From an uncultured Clostridia bacterium (GTDB lineage Bacteria; Bacillota; Clostridia; Lachnospirales; Lachnospiraceae): DNA of 32,022 nt. A model generated the notes under the pieces. It was not told the origin of the DNA, searched no databases, and saw only the letters and a program-made list of their open reading frames with translations. The position numbers and the translations under genes were made by a program. The DNA lies in NCBI GenBank assembly GCA_946184675.1, contig CAMHFW010000005.1, positions 1-32,022 on the forward strand, in the 5' to 3' direction. Positions within the stretch are counted from its first letter, which is position 1. Every line of letters begins with the position of its first letter. Positions 10,030 through 20,951 of the stretch are shown here, piece after piece.

Positions 10030-10847
10030 TTGCTTCCCCCTGTATCCAACGCATCAAATGCCTGATTCACAATGTCTGTGATCTCTGCTTCCGGCAGAGC
10101 TTCTGCCTCATCCGCACTTTTCTGCAGATAGAGCAGATATTCAATATTGCCCTCCGGTCCCTTGATTGGAGAATGATCCAGTCCAAGGATCACAAAGCCG
10201 GTCTTCCTGGCGAAATCCGCGATTTCACCGATGACCTCTTTATGTACCGACCGATCTCTGACAACACCCTTTTTCCCGACCTTCTCACGGCCTGCTTCAA
10301 ACTGCGGCTTGATCAGACAGACCATACTGGCTCCCTCCCTGAGCAAGGCATATGCCGGCCCGAGAATCAATTTCAGGGATATGAAGGCTACGTCAGCTGA
10401 TGCAAAATCAATCTGCTCCGGCACCTGCTCCGAAGTCACATAGCGGAAATTGGTCTTCTCCATACAGATCACACGGGGATCCTGGCGCAGTTTCCAGGCC
10501 AGCTGTCCCCTTCCCACATCAATGGCATAAACCTTTTCTGCCCCGTTTTGCAGCATACAGTCGGTAAAGCCTCCGGTAGAAGCTCCTATATCCATGCATG
10601 TCATACCGTCAAACCGCAGGCCAAAACACTCCACAGCCTTTTCCAGCTTCAATCCGCCCCGGCTGACATACCTGAGCGAACTGCCTTTGACCTCGATCTG
10701 ACTTTTATCCGGATCAAAGGTGCTTCCTGCTTTGTCCTCCCGATTGCCGTTTACAAAAACCTGTCCTGCCATGATTACAGCTTTTGCTTTTTCCCGGCTC
10801 TCGGCAAGTCCCCTATTGACCAGCAGTACATCAAGCCTTTCTTTCAT
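10026..10847 (-). CDS. TlyA family RNA methyltransferase (S4 domain + FtsJ-like)
   Basis: MKERLDVLLVNRGLAESREKAKAVIMAG S4 start at 10847; MDIGASTGGFTDCMLQNGA. The upstream ORF extension to 11000 overlaps dxs out of frame and is not used. Confidence 0.94.
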   Translation of the reverse strand: MKERLDVLLVNRGLAESREKAKAVIMAGQVFVNGNREDKAGSTFDPDKSQIEVKGSSLRYVSRGGLKLEKAVECFGLRFDGMTCMDIGASTGGFTDCMLQNGAEKVYAIDVGRGQLAWKLRQDPRVICMEKTNFRYVTSEQVPEQIDFASADVAFISLKLILGPAYALLREGASMVCLIKPQFEAGREKVGKKGVVRDRSVHKEVIGEIADFARKTGFVILGLDHSPIKGPEGNIEYLLYLQKSADEAEALPEAEITDIVNQAFDALDTGGSK

Positions 10848-12726
10848 CTGCCTTACCATCCTCCTGCTGCAGCTTTTCAATGATTTTTTCCGCAATGGAC
10901 TCTGCATCCATACCCAGCATCTGATAGAGCTGGTCCGGCGTGCCATGTGTGACAAAAGTGTCCGGTACGCCAATATGCAGCAGATCATTGTCATACCCAT
11001 GATTGATCAGGTAGTCTGCACAAGCCTCGCCGAAACCGCCTCGCAGGACATTGTCCTCTGCCGTTACGATCAGTCTGTGGCTGTCTGCCATCTTTTCCAG
11101 GCAATCCGTATCGATCGGCTTTACAAATCTGGCATTGACCAGAGTCACATCAATCCCCTTTTCCGCCAGAATCTGTCTGGCTTTCTCTGCCGCCTTTACC
11201 ATACCACCCACAGCAAAGATGGCGGCTCTGCTTCCGGCATGGATTACTTCACTTTTTCCGTAAACAACGGGCTCTCTGCACTCTGTCAGACCGGTATAGG
11301 CCGTGCCGCGGGAATAGCGCAAAGCGATCGGTCCATCAAACTGATAAGCGAATTCCATCATATCTTCCAGCTCATCTGCGTTTTTCGGCGCGCATACTGT
11401 CATATTCGGAATCACGGACAGATAGGAAAGATCCAGAATGCCCTGATGGGTCTCGCCGTCCGCTCCGACAATTCCCGCCCTGTCTACGCAGAAAACGACA
11501 GGCAGCTTCTGGATACAGACATCATGCACAATCTGGTCAAAAGCCCTCTGCAGGAAAGAAGAATAAATCGCCACGAAAGGCTTTTCCCCGCCTGCTGCCA
11601 GACCGGCCGCGAAGGTGACGGCATGCTGTTCTGCGATACCGACATCATAAAGCCTTTTAGGAAATCTTTTCTGGAAAGCCGCTAGACCGGTTCCGTCCAG
11701 CATAGCAGCCGAAATAGCTATGATATTCCGATGTTCCGATGCCATGCTGACCAGCTTGTCCGAAAATACCGATGTATAGCTCTTTCCAGCGGAGGCCGCA
11801 AGTTTTCCGGTCTCAACATCAAACTTCCCGACGCCATGGAAAACAGAAGGATTCTTTTCGGCAGGTCTGTATCCGCGCCCCTTCTTTGTGACTACATGCA
11901 CCAGAACAGGCTCGTTCATGGCTCTGACTGCCCGGAAAATCTGAAGCATCATGGGAATATCATGTCCATCTACAGGACCGATATATTTAATGCCCAGTTC
12001 TTCAAAAAAACTGTCCTTCATGACCAGATTGCGAAGCTGGTCCTTGGAGCGCTTCACTTGTCTGGCCATGCCATTTCCGACGCGGGGAATCTGGCGCAGG
12101 GTTCGCTCCACTTCTTTTTTTAACTCAATATACGGCTTCTGCACACGCAGCACCGAGAGATGGCCGGACAATCCCCCGACATTCTCGGAAATAGACATAT
12201 TATTATCGTTGAGTACGATCATCAGATTATGATCCAGCCTGGAGACATTATTGAGAGCCTCATAGGCCATCCCCCCTGTCATGGCACCGTCACCTATGAC
12301 AGCAGTGACCATCCAGTCTCCGTTTCTCCGGTCTCTGGCCGCGGCCAGTCCCAAAGCTGCCGAGATGGAAGTGGAACTGTGTCCGGTACCGAATGCGTCA
12401 CTGGGGCTTTCTGATCTGCGGGGAAATCCGCTGATTCCGCCCATCATGCGAAGGGTGTCGAAATCCTTTTTCCTTCCGGTCAGAATCTTATGCGTATAAG
12501 ACTGGTGTCCCACATCCCATACAATCTTATCCCTTGGAAGTTCCATACTCAGATGCAGTGCCATCGTAAGCTCTACGCTGCCCAGGCTCGAAGCCAAGTG
12601 TCCGCCTGTCTGACTGACAGAGGAAATGATAAAGGAGCGGATCTCTTCCGCAAGCCTGTCATAATCCTCCGGTGCGATTTTTTTGATATCATTTGCTTTC
12701 TGTATTCTGTCAAGTAAGCCAGCCAT
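10831..12726 (-). CDS. dxs: 1-deoxy-D-xylulose-5-phosphate synthase
   Basis: 631 aa; VGHQSYTHKILTGR, GDGAMTGGMAYEALN, GIAEQHAVTFAAGLA, DRAGIVGADGETHQG. Confidence 0.98.
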   Translation of the reverse strand: MAGLLDRIQKANDIKKIAPEDYDRLAEEIRSFIISSVSQTGGHLASSLGSVELTMALHLSMELPRDKIVWDVGHQSYTHKILTGRKKDFDTLRMMGGISGFPRRSESPSDAFGTGHSSTSISAALGLAAARDRRNGDWMVTAVIGDGAMTGGMAYEALNNVSRLDHNLMIVLNDNNMSISENVGGLSGHLSVLRVQKPYIELKKEVERTLRQIPRVGNGMARQVKRSKDQLRNLVMKDSFFEELGIKYIGPVDGHDIPMMLQIFRAVRAMNEPVLVHVVTKKGRGYRPAEKNPSVFHGVGKFDVETGKLAASAGKSYTSVFSDKLVSMASEHRNIIAISAAMLDGTGLAAFQKRFPKRLYDVGIAEQHAVTFAAGLAAGGEKPFVAIYSSFLQRAFDQIVHDVCIQKLPVVFCVDRAGIVGADGETHQGILDLSYLSVIPNMTVCAPKNADELEDMMEFAYQFDGPIALRYSRGTAYTGLTECREPVVYGKSEVIHAGSRAAIFAVGGMVKAAEKARQILAEKGIDVTLVNARFVKPIDTDCLEKMADSHRLIVTAEDNVLRGGFGEACADYLINHGYDNDLLHIGVPDTFVTHGTPDQLYQMLGMDAESIAEKIIEKLQQEDGKADERKA

Positions 12727-12773
12727 AGCCGCCCCTCCTTAGCCGTCTGCGTTTTTTATACCGGGCCGGTTCA

Positions 12774-13694
12774 TCAGTGATCTCTGGCAATCAGCCATTT
12801 AACTAATGCGTAAAGGAAGGTATCTTCCACATTTTCCACACCCAGTTTTTTCAATCCGTAAAAAGCAAATTCGGAATACTTGTCCACATCTTCCATTGCC
12901 TGATCCATACCATAAAGCGTTACCCAGGTCGTCTTTTCATTTTTCGCATCACTCTGGGTGTCTTTTCCAAGTTTGTCGATCGAACTGATCACATCCAGAA
13001 TATCATCCCGGATCTGGAAGGCCATACCGATACAGTAGGCTACATGCTCTACATCATGGATCTGATCCCGGTCTGCTCCTGCAAGGCAGGCTCCGATCAT
13101 CATGGAGGCTTCAATCATAGCACCTGTTTTCAGCTCAAAAATGAACTGCAGAACCTTTTCATCAACAGGCTTTCCGGTCAGCTCTACATCAACTGTCTGA
13201 CCTCCGATCATTCCGTTGACTCCGGGTTTCTCGGTCAGAATCCTCATGGCTCTTACCACTCTGCGGACCATCTCCGGGTCTCCCTGGTTAGTCACAGAAG
13301 AGAGTTTCTTCGCTGCCAGTTCATAGGCATAACTCTGCAGACCATCTCCGGCAAGGACTGCCATAGCCTCGCCAAACATCTTATGGGAAGTCGGCTTTCC
13401 CCGTCTGAAATCGTCATTGTCCAGTGCAGGCAGATCATCGTGGATCAGGGAATAGGTGTGGATCATCTCAATAGCAGCCATAAAAGGCGCAACCAGTTCC
13501 ATATCTGTTCCGCCCATAGTCCGGTAAGTCTCCATCATCAGAATGGGACGGATCCTCTTGCCTCCGGCATTGACACTGTAATTCATGGCCTTAAAAATGG
13601 TTTTGTGAAGTCCCTCTTCCTTTGGAAGATATTTTTTTATAATCTCTTCCGCTTCTGCGGCTCTTTTTTCAAGTTCTGCATCAAAATACATCAT
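12774..13694 (-). CDS. ispA: polyprenyl (farnesyl/geranyl-type) diphosphate synthase
   Basis: GGKRIRP, DDLPALDNDD (first Asp-rich), FQIRDDILD (second Asp-rich). Likely start at the ATG overlapping the xseB 3' end; the ORF track extends to 13718. Confidence 0.93.
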   Translation of the reverse strand: MMYFDAELEKRAAEAEEIIKKYLPKEEGLHKTIFKAMNYSVNAGGKRIRPILMMETYRTMGGTDMELVAPFMAAIEMIHTYSLIHDDLPALDNDDFRRGKPTSHKMFGEAMAVLAGDGLQSYAYELAAKKLSSVTNQGDPEMVRRVVRAMRILTEKPGVNGMIGGQTVDVELTGKPVDEKVLQFIFELKTGAMIEASMMIGACLAGADRDQIHDVEHVAYCIGMAFQIRDDILDVISSIDKLGKDTQSDAKNEKTTWVTLYGMDQAMEDVDKYSEFAFYGLKKLGVENVEDTFLYALVKWLIARDH

Positions 13695-13896
13695 GTTCCT
13701 GTTCTCCCTGGATCTCAATCATTTGCTTTTCCACACGGGAAATCTTTTCATTGCAGAGTTTCAGAAGCTGTACGCCCTTCTGATAATACTCAAATGCATC
13801 CTCCAGCGGCAGATTGCGGTTTTCCATCTTGGCCACGATCTCATCCAGCTGTGTAAAAGCCTTCTCCAGACTCAGTTCCTTCTGATTCTCATCCAT
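13681..13896 (-). CDS. xseB: exodeoxyribonuclease VII small subunit
   Basis: 71 aa; LEKAFTQLDEIVAKMENRNLPLEDAFEYYQKGVQLLKLCNEKI. Confidence 0.96.
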   Translation of the reverse strand: MDENQKELSLEKAFTQLDEIVAKMENRNLPLEDAFEYYQKGVQLLKLCNEKISRVEKQMIEIQGEQEHDVF

Positions 13897-13898
13897 AT

Positions 13899-15197
13899 TT
13901 ATTGTTCTCCATAGCTCTCCCGCACTGCCGGGACTGCTTCCGTAACCTTTGCCCGGATCCGTCCGTCAGTTACTTCGATCTGCAATTCACTTCCTGCCGG
14001 CGCCTGCGCGATCTGCGATACCCCGCGCCCTTCCTCATCGCTGACATAGGCATAGCCCCGCTCCAGCTGGCGCAGAGGCGACAAACCGTTCAATTTCTGT
14101 GCGTATATAGCATTTTTATTTTTTGTATCTTCCATTCTCTGGCGCATCAATCTGCCAAGACTGCTTTCCATCTCCAGAAGGCTCTGCTTTTCATCTGACA
14201 GACGGTGATCCATCATCACCTGCATCCTCTTATACAGAGTCTCCAGATAGTCTTTCCGGTCTTTCAGCACTCTTCCCGGACTGAGCAGTCGCAGCTGGGC
14301 TTCATAATGCGCCATCTGTGCCTGCGATCTCTCGATGCAGGCTCTCATGACCCGATCCAGCCGGCTGCCTGTCTGATCCATATAAGCGGCGACCTTTACC
14401 ATGTCAGGAATCGCCAGTTCTGCTGCTGCAGAAGGAGTGGAAGCAATCCGGTCCGCCACGTAATCTATAATCGTGACATCACTGTCATGCCCTACAGCTG
14501 ATATAACCGGGACAGAACAGGAATACACTGTTCGGGCAAGCCTCTCATCATTGAACTCCCAGAGTTCTTCGATTGATCCGCCGCCTCTGCCGATGATGAT
14601 GACATCCACGCCGTATGCTTCCAGCGCCTGGATTGCCCGGATCATAGTCGCAGCCGCGCCTTCTCCCTGGACAGAAGCCGGGCATAAAACAAGCTGAATC
14701 CATGGATTTCGCCTGGTCCCGACCGTCATAATATCATGAATAACTTTACCGGTTCTGGCCGTCACAATCCCTACCTTGTCCGGATAAGCCGGAAGAGGCT
14801 TCTTATGTGCCTCATCAAAAAGGCCTTCTGCACGCAGTCTGGCTTTGAGCTTCTCATACCTCTCGTACAAGAGCCCTGTTCCATCCTTTTGCACAGCAGA
14901 GACTTTGATCTGATACTGACCGCTTGCCTCATACAGATCCACATCTCCAGTCACGATTACGCCGCTGCCGTCAGTCAGCCGGAAATTCAATCCTGCCGCC
15001 TTGCTTTTGAACATAAGGCAGCGGATGGATGCCCCTGCATCCTTCAGGGTAAAATAAATGTGTCCAGACGCTGCATAGGTACAGTTGGAGATCTCTCCGC
15101 GCACCTTGACCCCGTGCAGATTCATGTCCTCCCAGAGGACTCCTCTGACATAGCTGTTCAGTCTGGATACACTGATGGCTCCGTCTTTGCTGCTCAT
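13899..15197 (-). CDS. xseA: exodeoxyribonuclease VII large subunit
   Basis: 432 aa; VTARTGKVIHDI, IIGRGGGSIEELWEFNDE, SAVGHDSDVTIIDYVADRIASTPSAAAEL. Confidence 0.97.
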   Translation of the reverse strand: MSSKDGAISVSRLNSYVRGVLWEDMNLHGVKVRGEISNCTYAASGHIYFTLKDAGASIRCLMFKSKAAGLNFRLTDGSGVIVTGDVDLYEASGQYQIKVSAVQKDGTGLLYERYEKLKARLRAEGLFDEAHKKPLPAYPDKVGIVTARTGKVIHDIMTVGTRRNPWIQLVLCPASVQGEGAAATMIRAIQALEAYGVDVIIIGRGGGSIEELWEFNDERLARTVYSCSVPVISAVGHDSDVTIIDYVADRIASTPSAAAELAIPDMVKVAAYMDQTGSRLDRVMRACIERSQAQMAHYEAQLRLLSPGRVLKDRKDYLETLYKRMQVMMDHRLSDEKQSLLEMESSLGRLMRQRMEDTKNKNAIYAQKLNGLSPLRQLERGYAYVSDEEGRGVSQIAQAPAGSELQIEVTDGRIRAKVTEAVPAVRESYGEQ

Positions 15198-15589
15198 ACC
15201 AGCTTTGCCAGGATCCCGTTTACAAAGGAGGTGGAACTGTCGCCGCTGTATTTTCTGGCCAGCTCTACTGCCTCATTGATAGAGACTGCTGCCGGGATCG
15301 TATCATCATACTTCATCTCATAAACAGCCAGACGCAGGATGGTCAGATCCACCCGGCTCATACGGCTGACTCTCCAGCCGACAGAAACCTCATCGATCAT
15401 CTGATCAATTTCCGGAATCTTTTCTATGATGCGGTCCACCTTTTCTCTGATTGCGTCTGCATCCTCTTTAGAGACATTTTCCAGGGCATCTGTGTATAAT
15501 TCACCCTGCTCCTGCATCTCAGCTTCTTCAAAAAAGTTGCTGCGGAACAGGAGTTTAAATGTATGCTCTCTTAATAAGCTTCTTTTCAT
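15194..15589 (-). CDS. nusB: transcription antitermination factor NusB
   Basis: 131 aa; REHTFKLLF, SINEAVELARKYSGDSSTSFVNGILAKL. Confidence 0.97.
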   Translation of the reverse strand: MKRSLLREHTFKLLFRSNFFEEAEMQEQGELYTDALENVSKEDADAIREKVDRIIEKIPEIDQMIDEVSVGWRVSRMSRVDLTILRLAVYEMKYDDTIPAAVSINEAVELARKYSGDSSTSFVNGILAKLV

Positions 15590-15710
15590 ATCTTATACCT
15601 GATTATTCTGCCATTTCGCGCAAGTAAGAGGACATGACGAAGACCGGAAGCCCTCGTTTCTGTCCTCCATATTGTTTCCTGTGTTCATATAACCTGCTGA
15701 GCCGGAAATA

Positions 15711-16121
15711 TTATTCCTCCTCCAGCTTCACATCAGCGACCTGTACATTGACCTCCGCAACGGTAAGGCCTGTCATCGTTTCAATCGCACTCTTTACCTT
15801 TTCCTGAATAGCCGCAGTCACATCAGGAATCACGCATCCGTAGTCAAGAACAACAGAGAGATTCGCTTTTACAAGACCATCTTCCATATGGATCTTAACG
15901 CCTTTGGAGAGCACCTTATTGCCAAGTCTGCTGATGATCTCTTTCTGCAGGCTGCCTGCGTTGCCGGCCATGGATACCACGCCATCCACATCCATTGCAG
16001 AAATACCTGCGATGATCGCTACAACCTCGTCCGCGATTCTGACATCGCCGAGGGCATCATCCTCATATATTGTATAATTTGTCTCATTCTCACGTTCGTT
16101 TGCCATGTTTTGTTCCTCCAT
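15711..16121 (-). CDS. Asp23/Gls24 family envelope stress protein
   Basis: 136 aa; VRIADEVVAIIAGISAMDVDGVVSMAGN...VNVQVADVKLEEE. The likely start is internal (MANERENE). Confidence 0.94.
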   Translation of the reverse strand: MEEQNMANERENETNYTIYEDDALGDVRIADEVVAIIAGISAMDVDGVVSMAGNAGSLQKEIISRLGNKVLSKGVKIHMEDGLVKANLSVVLDYGCVIPDVTAAIQEKVKSAIETMTGLTVAEVNVQVADVKLEEE

Positions 16122-16140
16122 GTATTATAGCTATTTGCTT

Positions 16141-17739
16141 TTATCTGTCCCATTTATCGCATAGACTGTTGATCTCATTTGCAAACTTGGTCAAGTCCTT
16201 ATTGGTGCCTCCCTCATTATTGCGGATTACCTGCAGCAAACGCCTGCCGGCGGCAAGAAGCCTGTCAAAGACTGCAGCTGCTTTTCTGGCCTGCGGCTTC
16301 TCCGAGATCCTGGAAGGTTCCGGAGCACTCAGGCAGGTATTCGCGATCAGATCATAGGAGTAGCCGGAATAAGGTGCTGTTGCGTCCAGCTCAAGCTTCT
16401 CCCGGAGCTCCTCCGCGAAAAGGCCGGCGACCTCATCCTCTCCATGAACGATGAAGACCCGTCTGGGCTTCTTCTCAAAGGCCGAGATCCAGCGCACCAG
16501 GCCGTCATGATCCGCATGGCCGCTGATGCCGGCCAGCACGCAGATCTCCGCCTGCACATTTATCGTCTCTCCAAATAGCTTGACCTCATCGATTCCATCC
16601 ACCAGGAGACGTCCCAGAGTTCCGACCGACTGGTAACCGACAAACAGTACTGTACACTCTTTTCTCCAGAGATTGTGTTTGAGATGGTGACGGATCCGGC
16701 CGGCATCACACATACCGGATGCCGAAATAATTACCTTGGGGGTCGCTGACACATTGATGGCGATTGATTCATCACTTGTCGTAGCTGTCTTCAGCCCCGG
16801 GAACTGCAGAGGATTGATGCCCTGTCTGATCAGGGCGTCTGCCTCTTCATCGTAGTAATCTTCCGTCTTATTATTGAAAATATTAGTCGCCTCTATGGCA
16901 AGGGGGCTGTCCACATAGACCTCAAAGCCTTCATGCCCCTTCACCAGTCCCTGCTCCTTGATCTCACGGATGAAATAGAGCATCTCCTGTGTGCGGCCGA
17001 CCGCAAAGGACGGAATCACAACGTTGCCGCCCCGGTCAAATGTCCTCTGGATCACATCTGCAAGCGATACAACATAATCCGGTCTTTCCCCGTGATTTCT
17101 GTCGCCGTAGGTCGACTCCATAATCACATAATCTGCTTCACGGATGTATTCCGGATCACGGATGATCGGCTGATCGGTATTGCCGATATCACCGGAGAAT
17201 ACCAGCTTCCTGGTCTCTCCTTCTTCCTCAGCCCAGATCTCAATACTGGCGGAGCCCAGCAAGTGACCCGCATCTATAAAGCGGATCCGGATCCCGTCAC
17301 AGATATCAATAACCGTATTATAAGCGCATGGAATAAAGTGTTCCAGCACTCCCGCAGCATCATTGCTCGTATAAAGAGGAACAACCGGAGCTCTGCCGGC
17401 CCTTTTCCCTTTGCGGTTGCGCCATTCCGCCTCAAACTCCTGAATATGCGCACTGTCACGCAGCATTATGTCACAGAGCGAGCAGGTCGCGTCAGTGGCG
17501 TAGATACTGCCCTGAAATCCCTGTGCGTAAAGAAGGGGGAGCAGTCCGGAATGATCGATATGAGCATGTGTCAGAAATACATAATCTACTTCTGATGCAG
17601 GAATCGGAATGTCCTGATTGACAAAGATATCCTTCCCCTGTTCCATGCCGCAGTCGATCAGTATGTGCTTGCCTGCGGCCTCCAGATAATGTTTACTTCC
17701 TGTTACCTCATGAGCGGCTCCTGAAAAAAACAGTTTCAT
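16141..17739 (-). CDS. MBL-fold / beta-CASP RNA-processing-type metallohydrolase
   Basis: 532 aa; FLTHAHIDHSGLLPLL, ESTYGDRNHGERPDY, SGMCDAGRIRHHLKHNLW, SGHADHDGLVRWI, VFIVHGEDE. Confidence 0.95.
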   Translation of the reverse strand: MKLFFSGAAHEVTGSKHYLEAAGKHILIDCGMEQGKDIFVNQDIPIPASEVDYVFLTHAHIDHSGLLPLLYAQGFQGSIYATDATCSLCDIMLRDSAHIQEFEAEWRNRKGKRAGRAPVVPLYTSNDAAGVLEHFIPCAYNTVIDICDGIRIRFIDAGHLLGSASIEIWAEEEGETRKLVFSGDIGNTDQPIIRDPEYIREADYVIMESTYGDRNHGERPDYVVSLADVIQRTFDRGGNVVIPSFAVGRTQEMLYFIREIKEQGLVKGHEGFEVYVDSPLAIEATNIFNNKTEDYYDEEADALIRQGINPLQFPGLKTATTSDESIAINVSATPKVIISASGMCDAGRIRHHLKHNLWRKECTVLFVGYQSVGTLGRLLVDGIDEVKLFGETINVQAEICVLAGISGHADHDGLVRWISAFEKKPRRVFIVHGEDEVAGLFAEELREKLELDATAPYSGYSYDLIANTCLSAPEPSRISEKPQARKAAAVFDRLLAAGRRLLQVIRNNEGGTNKDLTKFANEINSLCDKWDR

Positions 17740-17892
17740 ATGCCGAAGTCTCCTTTCTTCCGGCTGGAGTCTGCAATTTAACCAAAAGACGATTTCATTT
17801 TCGGATGTCTTTTAATCAGTATACCAAATTCAGGAAGATACTTCCATGTTTTATGCATTTTTTTATAAATATTTATTACTTTTATTCATTTT

Positions 17893-17947
17893 CCATAAAA
17901 AAGCAGAAGGCCTGTCCGCAATCTTCTCCGGATTCAGTCTCCTGCTT
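17893..17947 (-). terminator. rho-independent terminator of engB/ysxC
   Basis: Minus: AAGCAGGAGACTGAATCCGGAGAAGATTGCGGACAGGCCTTCTGCTTTTTTATGG; outer AAGCAG/CTGCTT stem followed by T6. Confidence 0.65.
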
Positions 17948-17966
17948 ATCTTTTGTTTATTGTTTT

Positions 17967-18569
17967 TTACGACTCCTCTTCCGCCGCCAGCACATACTGC
18001 TCGATCAGACTCCAGACATCATCCCGTCCGGCCTTGGTCAGAGCGGAATATGCCACTACAGGGGTCTCCTCTCCCAGCTGAAGTTTTTTCCGTATCCGGG
18101 CGATAGAAGCCTTTGCCTGACTGCGGCTGAGTTTATCCAGCTTGGTCGCTATGATAGCCGGATAAAAACCGTTATCCACAATCCAGTTATACATCTGTAC
18201 ATCATTGGCGGATGGCTCGTGCCGGATATCGACCAGCAAAAAGATCATGCGCAGCTGCGGTGAAAGCCGCAGATACCGTTCAATCATCTTGCCCCAGGAT
18301 GCCTTGACCGCCGGCGATACATTGGCAAAACCGTACCCCGGCAGGTCTACGATATACACTTCATCATTGATATTATAATAATTGATGGTCTGCGTCTTGC
18401 CGGGCTTCTGCGATACTTTCGCATAAGCCTTGCGGTTCATCAGCCCGTTGATCAGGGATGATTTTCCGACATTAGACTTGCCCGCAAACGCCACCTCAGG
18501 GAGCTTCGTTTCCGGCATGCTGCTTGTCACACCGCAGACGATCTCCAAGTCCACTTTCCTGATAACCAT
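17967..18569 (-). CDS. ysxC: ribosome biogenesis GTP-binding protein YihA/YsxC/EngB
   Basis: [34 protein letters not shown]. Start taken at M ([11 protein letters not shown]) rather than the ORF extension to 18668 that overlaps lon. Confidence 0.96.
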   Translation of the reverse strand: MVIRKVDLEIVCGVTSSMPETKLPEVAFAGKSNVGKSSLINGLMNRKAYAKVSQKPGKTQTINYYNINDEVYIVDLPGYGFANVSPAVKASWGKMIERYLRLSPQLRMIFLLVDIRHEPSANDVQMYNWIVDNGFYPAIIATKLDKLSRSQAKASIARIRKKLQLGEETPVVAYSALTKAGRDDVWSLIEQYVLAAEEES

Positions 18570-18570
18570 A

Positions 18571-20931
18571 TCAGCCTTCCTGTGCCCCGGCCTGCTCTGC
18601 GGGCGCGGCCTCCGGCATCTTTTTGAGTGCTGCCTGCAGCACATCTTTAATCGTGCGGGCATACACAAAGCTCATGCCCTTGGTAATCTCTTTATCCAGC
18701 TCCCTGATGTCCCGGCGGTTTTTCTCCGGGACGATGACTGTGCGGATCCCTGCTGTCCGGGCCGCGATTGTCTTCTCCCGCAGACCTCCGATCGGAAGTA
18801 CCCTGCCCCGCAGGGTTATTTCACCTGTCATCGCAATATCTGCTTTGACCGGGATTCCGGTAATCGCAGAAATCATGGCTGTTGTCATGGTAATGCCGGC
18901 GGATGGTCCATCCTTGGGAACAGCCCCCTCCGGGATATGAATATGAATATCATGCTCCTCAAAGAAGGTAGGACTGATGCCATAAACAGCACTCATGGAA
19001 CGGATATAGCTGATACCGGCCATGGCAGACTCTTTCATAACGTCTCCCATCTGTCCGGTCAGTTCAAACTTGCCCTTGCCGGGCATAGTGCATACTTCTA
19101 CAGAGAGGGTCTCTCCGCCAACACTGGTCCAGGCCAGGCCCCGCACGATACCGACCTCGCTCCGTTCTCCTGCAAGATCAATGTCATATTTTTTCGGTCC
19201 TAGGAACTTGTCAATGTTCCGGTCCGTCACATGGACCGTTTTTCTGCCATTTTGCAGGATCATCCTGGCAGCCTTCCGGCAGCAGTCTCCGATGGCTCTC
19301 TCCAGATTTCTGACACCGGCTTCTCTTGTATAATAAATGATGATCGATTCCAGACCTTTGTCTGTCAGTGTGAACTGACGGGGCTTGAGGCCATTGGCGG
19401 CGATCTGCTTATCAATCAGATGCTCCCTGGCAATATGGAACTTTTCATTCTGCGTGTAGCTGCTGATCTCGATGACTTCCATACGGTCCAGCAGAGGACG
19501 GGGAATGGTATATGTGGTATTTGCCGTTGCTATGAAAAAGACATCTGACAAATCCAGAGGCAATTCCAGATAATTATCGCGGAAATTGACATTCTGCTCG
19601 GAATCAAGAACTTCCAGCAAAGCGGAGAAAGTATCTCCTTTGTTGTAATCCGCCCCGACCTTGTCAATCTCATCCAGCAGCATTACCGGATTCCGCACTC
19701 CAGCCTGACGCAGAGAAGTTGCGATACGGCCGGGCATGGCTCCGATGTAAGTTTTGCGGTGTCCGCGGATCTCAGCCTCATCATGAACGCCGCCAAGGCT
19801 CATGCGGACATACTTCTTTCCCAGAGCCCGGGCAACAGATCTGCCGATGGAGGTCTTGCCGGTTCCGGGAGGGCCTACCAGACACAGAATGGGCGTGTCG
19901 CCCTTCTTGCTGAGCATACGGACCGCAAGGTACTCCAGGATGCGCTCCTTCACCTTCTCCAGGCCGTAGTGATCCTCCCGCAGGATCCGCTCGGCTTTCT
20001 CAAAATCTTTATTGTCTGTGCTCTTCCGGCTCCAGGGAATCTCCAGGGCCGTTTCAATATAATTGCGGTATACCGCGCTCTCCGACGAATTAGGCGCGCA
20101 GGCCTTATATCTGGCCAGCTCTTTGCGAAGCTTCTCCTTTACAGGGGCAGGCGCACGCAGATGGGAAACTTTTTCCTCCAGCTCATCCGCCTCACTCAGG
20201 ACATCATCCCCAAGCTCTTCTCTGAGCTGTTTCATCTCCTCGCGGAGCACATACTCTCTCTGGTTCTTTTCCAGACGGACACGGACCTTCTGCTCGATCT
20301 CTTTGCGGAGGAGAATGGCCTCATATCCAAGGTTGAGCATCTTGCAGAGCTCCTCAAAGAAAACCTTGTAATCCCGGATTTCAAGCAGGGTCTGCTTATT
20401 TTCCCAGTCCGCCAGCATGTCAACTGCCGTATTGCCGGCCAGCTGTTCCAAAGTGGAAGATTCCTTCAGAATCCTGGCTACCGATGTATTAAACTTCACA
20501 TCCACCCGGACATATTTGACAATGATCGCTCTGAGAGTGGACGTCATCGCCTCTTTTTCTTTTTTGTCCAGGCCTGAATCTGTATTATCTGTATATACAA
20601 GTGCATCACAAACCATAAATGGCCATTTCTGGAGCACTTCGTCTATCTTTGCCGCATAGAGTCCTTCTGCTATAAAGCTTACTCCGCGCTGGCTCCTCTG
20701 GACATTACTGATCCGTGCTATGGTGCCGACAGCGCATAAATCATCTTTATCCAGATCCTGAGCTGCCGGATTTCTATAGGCAATAAACAGAGCTGTCTCA
20801 TTTTCCTGCATCGCCTTTTCCAGAGCGGAAACGGCCGCCTCATCCTCCAGTTCAATCCTTACTGTGGAATGAGGCAGGATCACGCTCATCAGGAGCGGGA
20901 TTACAGGCACTCTGATATTCATTTCATTCAT
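18571..20931 (-). CDS. lon: ATP-dependent protease Lon
   Basis: 786 aa; [51 protein letters not shown]; catalytic PKDGPSAG. Confidence 0.99.
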   Translation of the reverse strand: MNEMNIRVPVIPLLMSVILPHSTVRIELEDEAAVSALEKAMQENETALFIAYRNPAAQDLDKDDLCAVGTIARISNVQRSQRGVSFIAEGLYAAKIDEVLQKWPFMVCDALVYTDNTDSGLDKKEKEAMTSTLRAIIVKYVRVDVKFNTSVARILKESSTLEQLAGNTAVDMLADWENKQTLLEIRDYKVFFEELCKMLNLGYEAILLRKEIEQKVRVRLEKNQREYVLREEMKQLREELGDDVLSEADELEEKVSHLRAPAPVKEKLRKELARYKACAPNSSESAVYRNYIETALEIPWSRKSTDNKDFEKAERILREDHYGLEKVKERILEYLAVRMLSKKGDTPILCLVGPPGTGKTSIGRSVARALGKKYVRMSLGGVHDEAEIRGHRKTYIGAMPGRIATSLRQAGVRNPVMLLDEIDKVGADYNKGDTFSALLEVLDSEQNVNFRDNYLELPLDLSDVFFIATANTTYTIPRPLLDRMEVIEISSYTQNEKFHIAREHLIDKQIAANGLKPRQFTLTDKGLESIIIYYTREAGVRNLERAIGDCCRKAARMILQNGRKTVHVTDRNIDKFLGPKKYDIDLAGERSEVGIVRGLAWTSVGGETLSVEVCTMPGKGKFELTGQMGDVMKESAMAGISYIRSMSAVYGISPTFFEEHDIHIHIPEGAVPKDGPSAGITMTTAMISAITGIPVKADIAMTGEITLRGRVLPIGGLREKTIAARTAGIRTVIVPEKNRRDIRELDKEITKGMSFVYARTIKDVLQAALKKMPEAAPAEQAGAQEG

Positions 20932-20951
20932 GCAAAGTCTCCCTTTCCGGG

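Noticed and set aside
8962-10065. 367-aa plus-strand ORF
   Set aside because: Antisense to nadK and the argR start; no protein-family signature.
10848-11000. N-terminal extension of the TlyA ORF
   Set aside because: Overlaps dxs out of frame; the S4-domain start at 10847 is the expected one.
10720-11685. 321-aa plus-strand ORF
   Set aside because: Antisense to dxs and the tlyA start.
15603-15689. 31-codon ATG ORF MNTGNNMEDRNEGFRSSSCPLTCAKWQNNQV between asp23 and nusB
   Set aside because: Weak ribosome-binding site, overlaps an alternative frame, no recognisable homology; not enough to call a gene.
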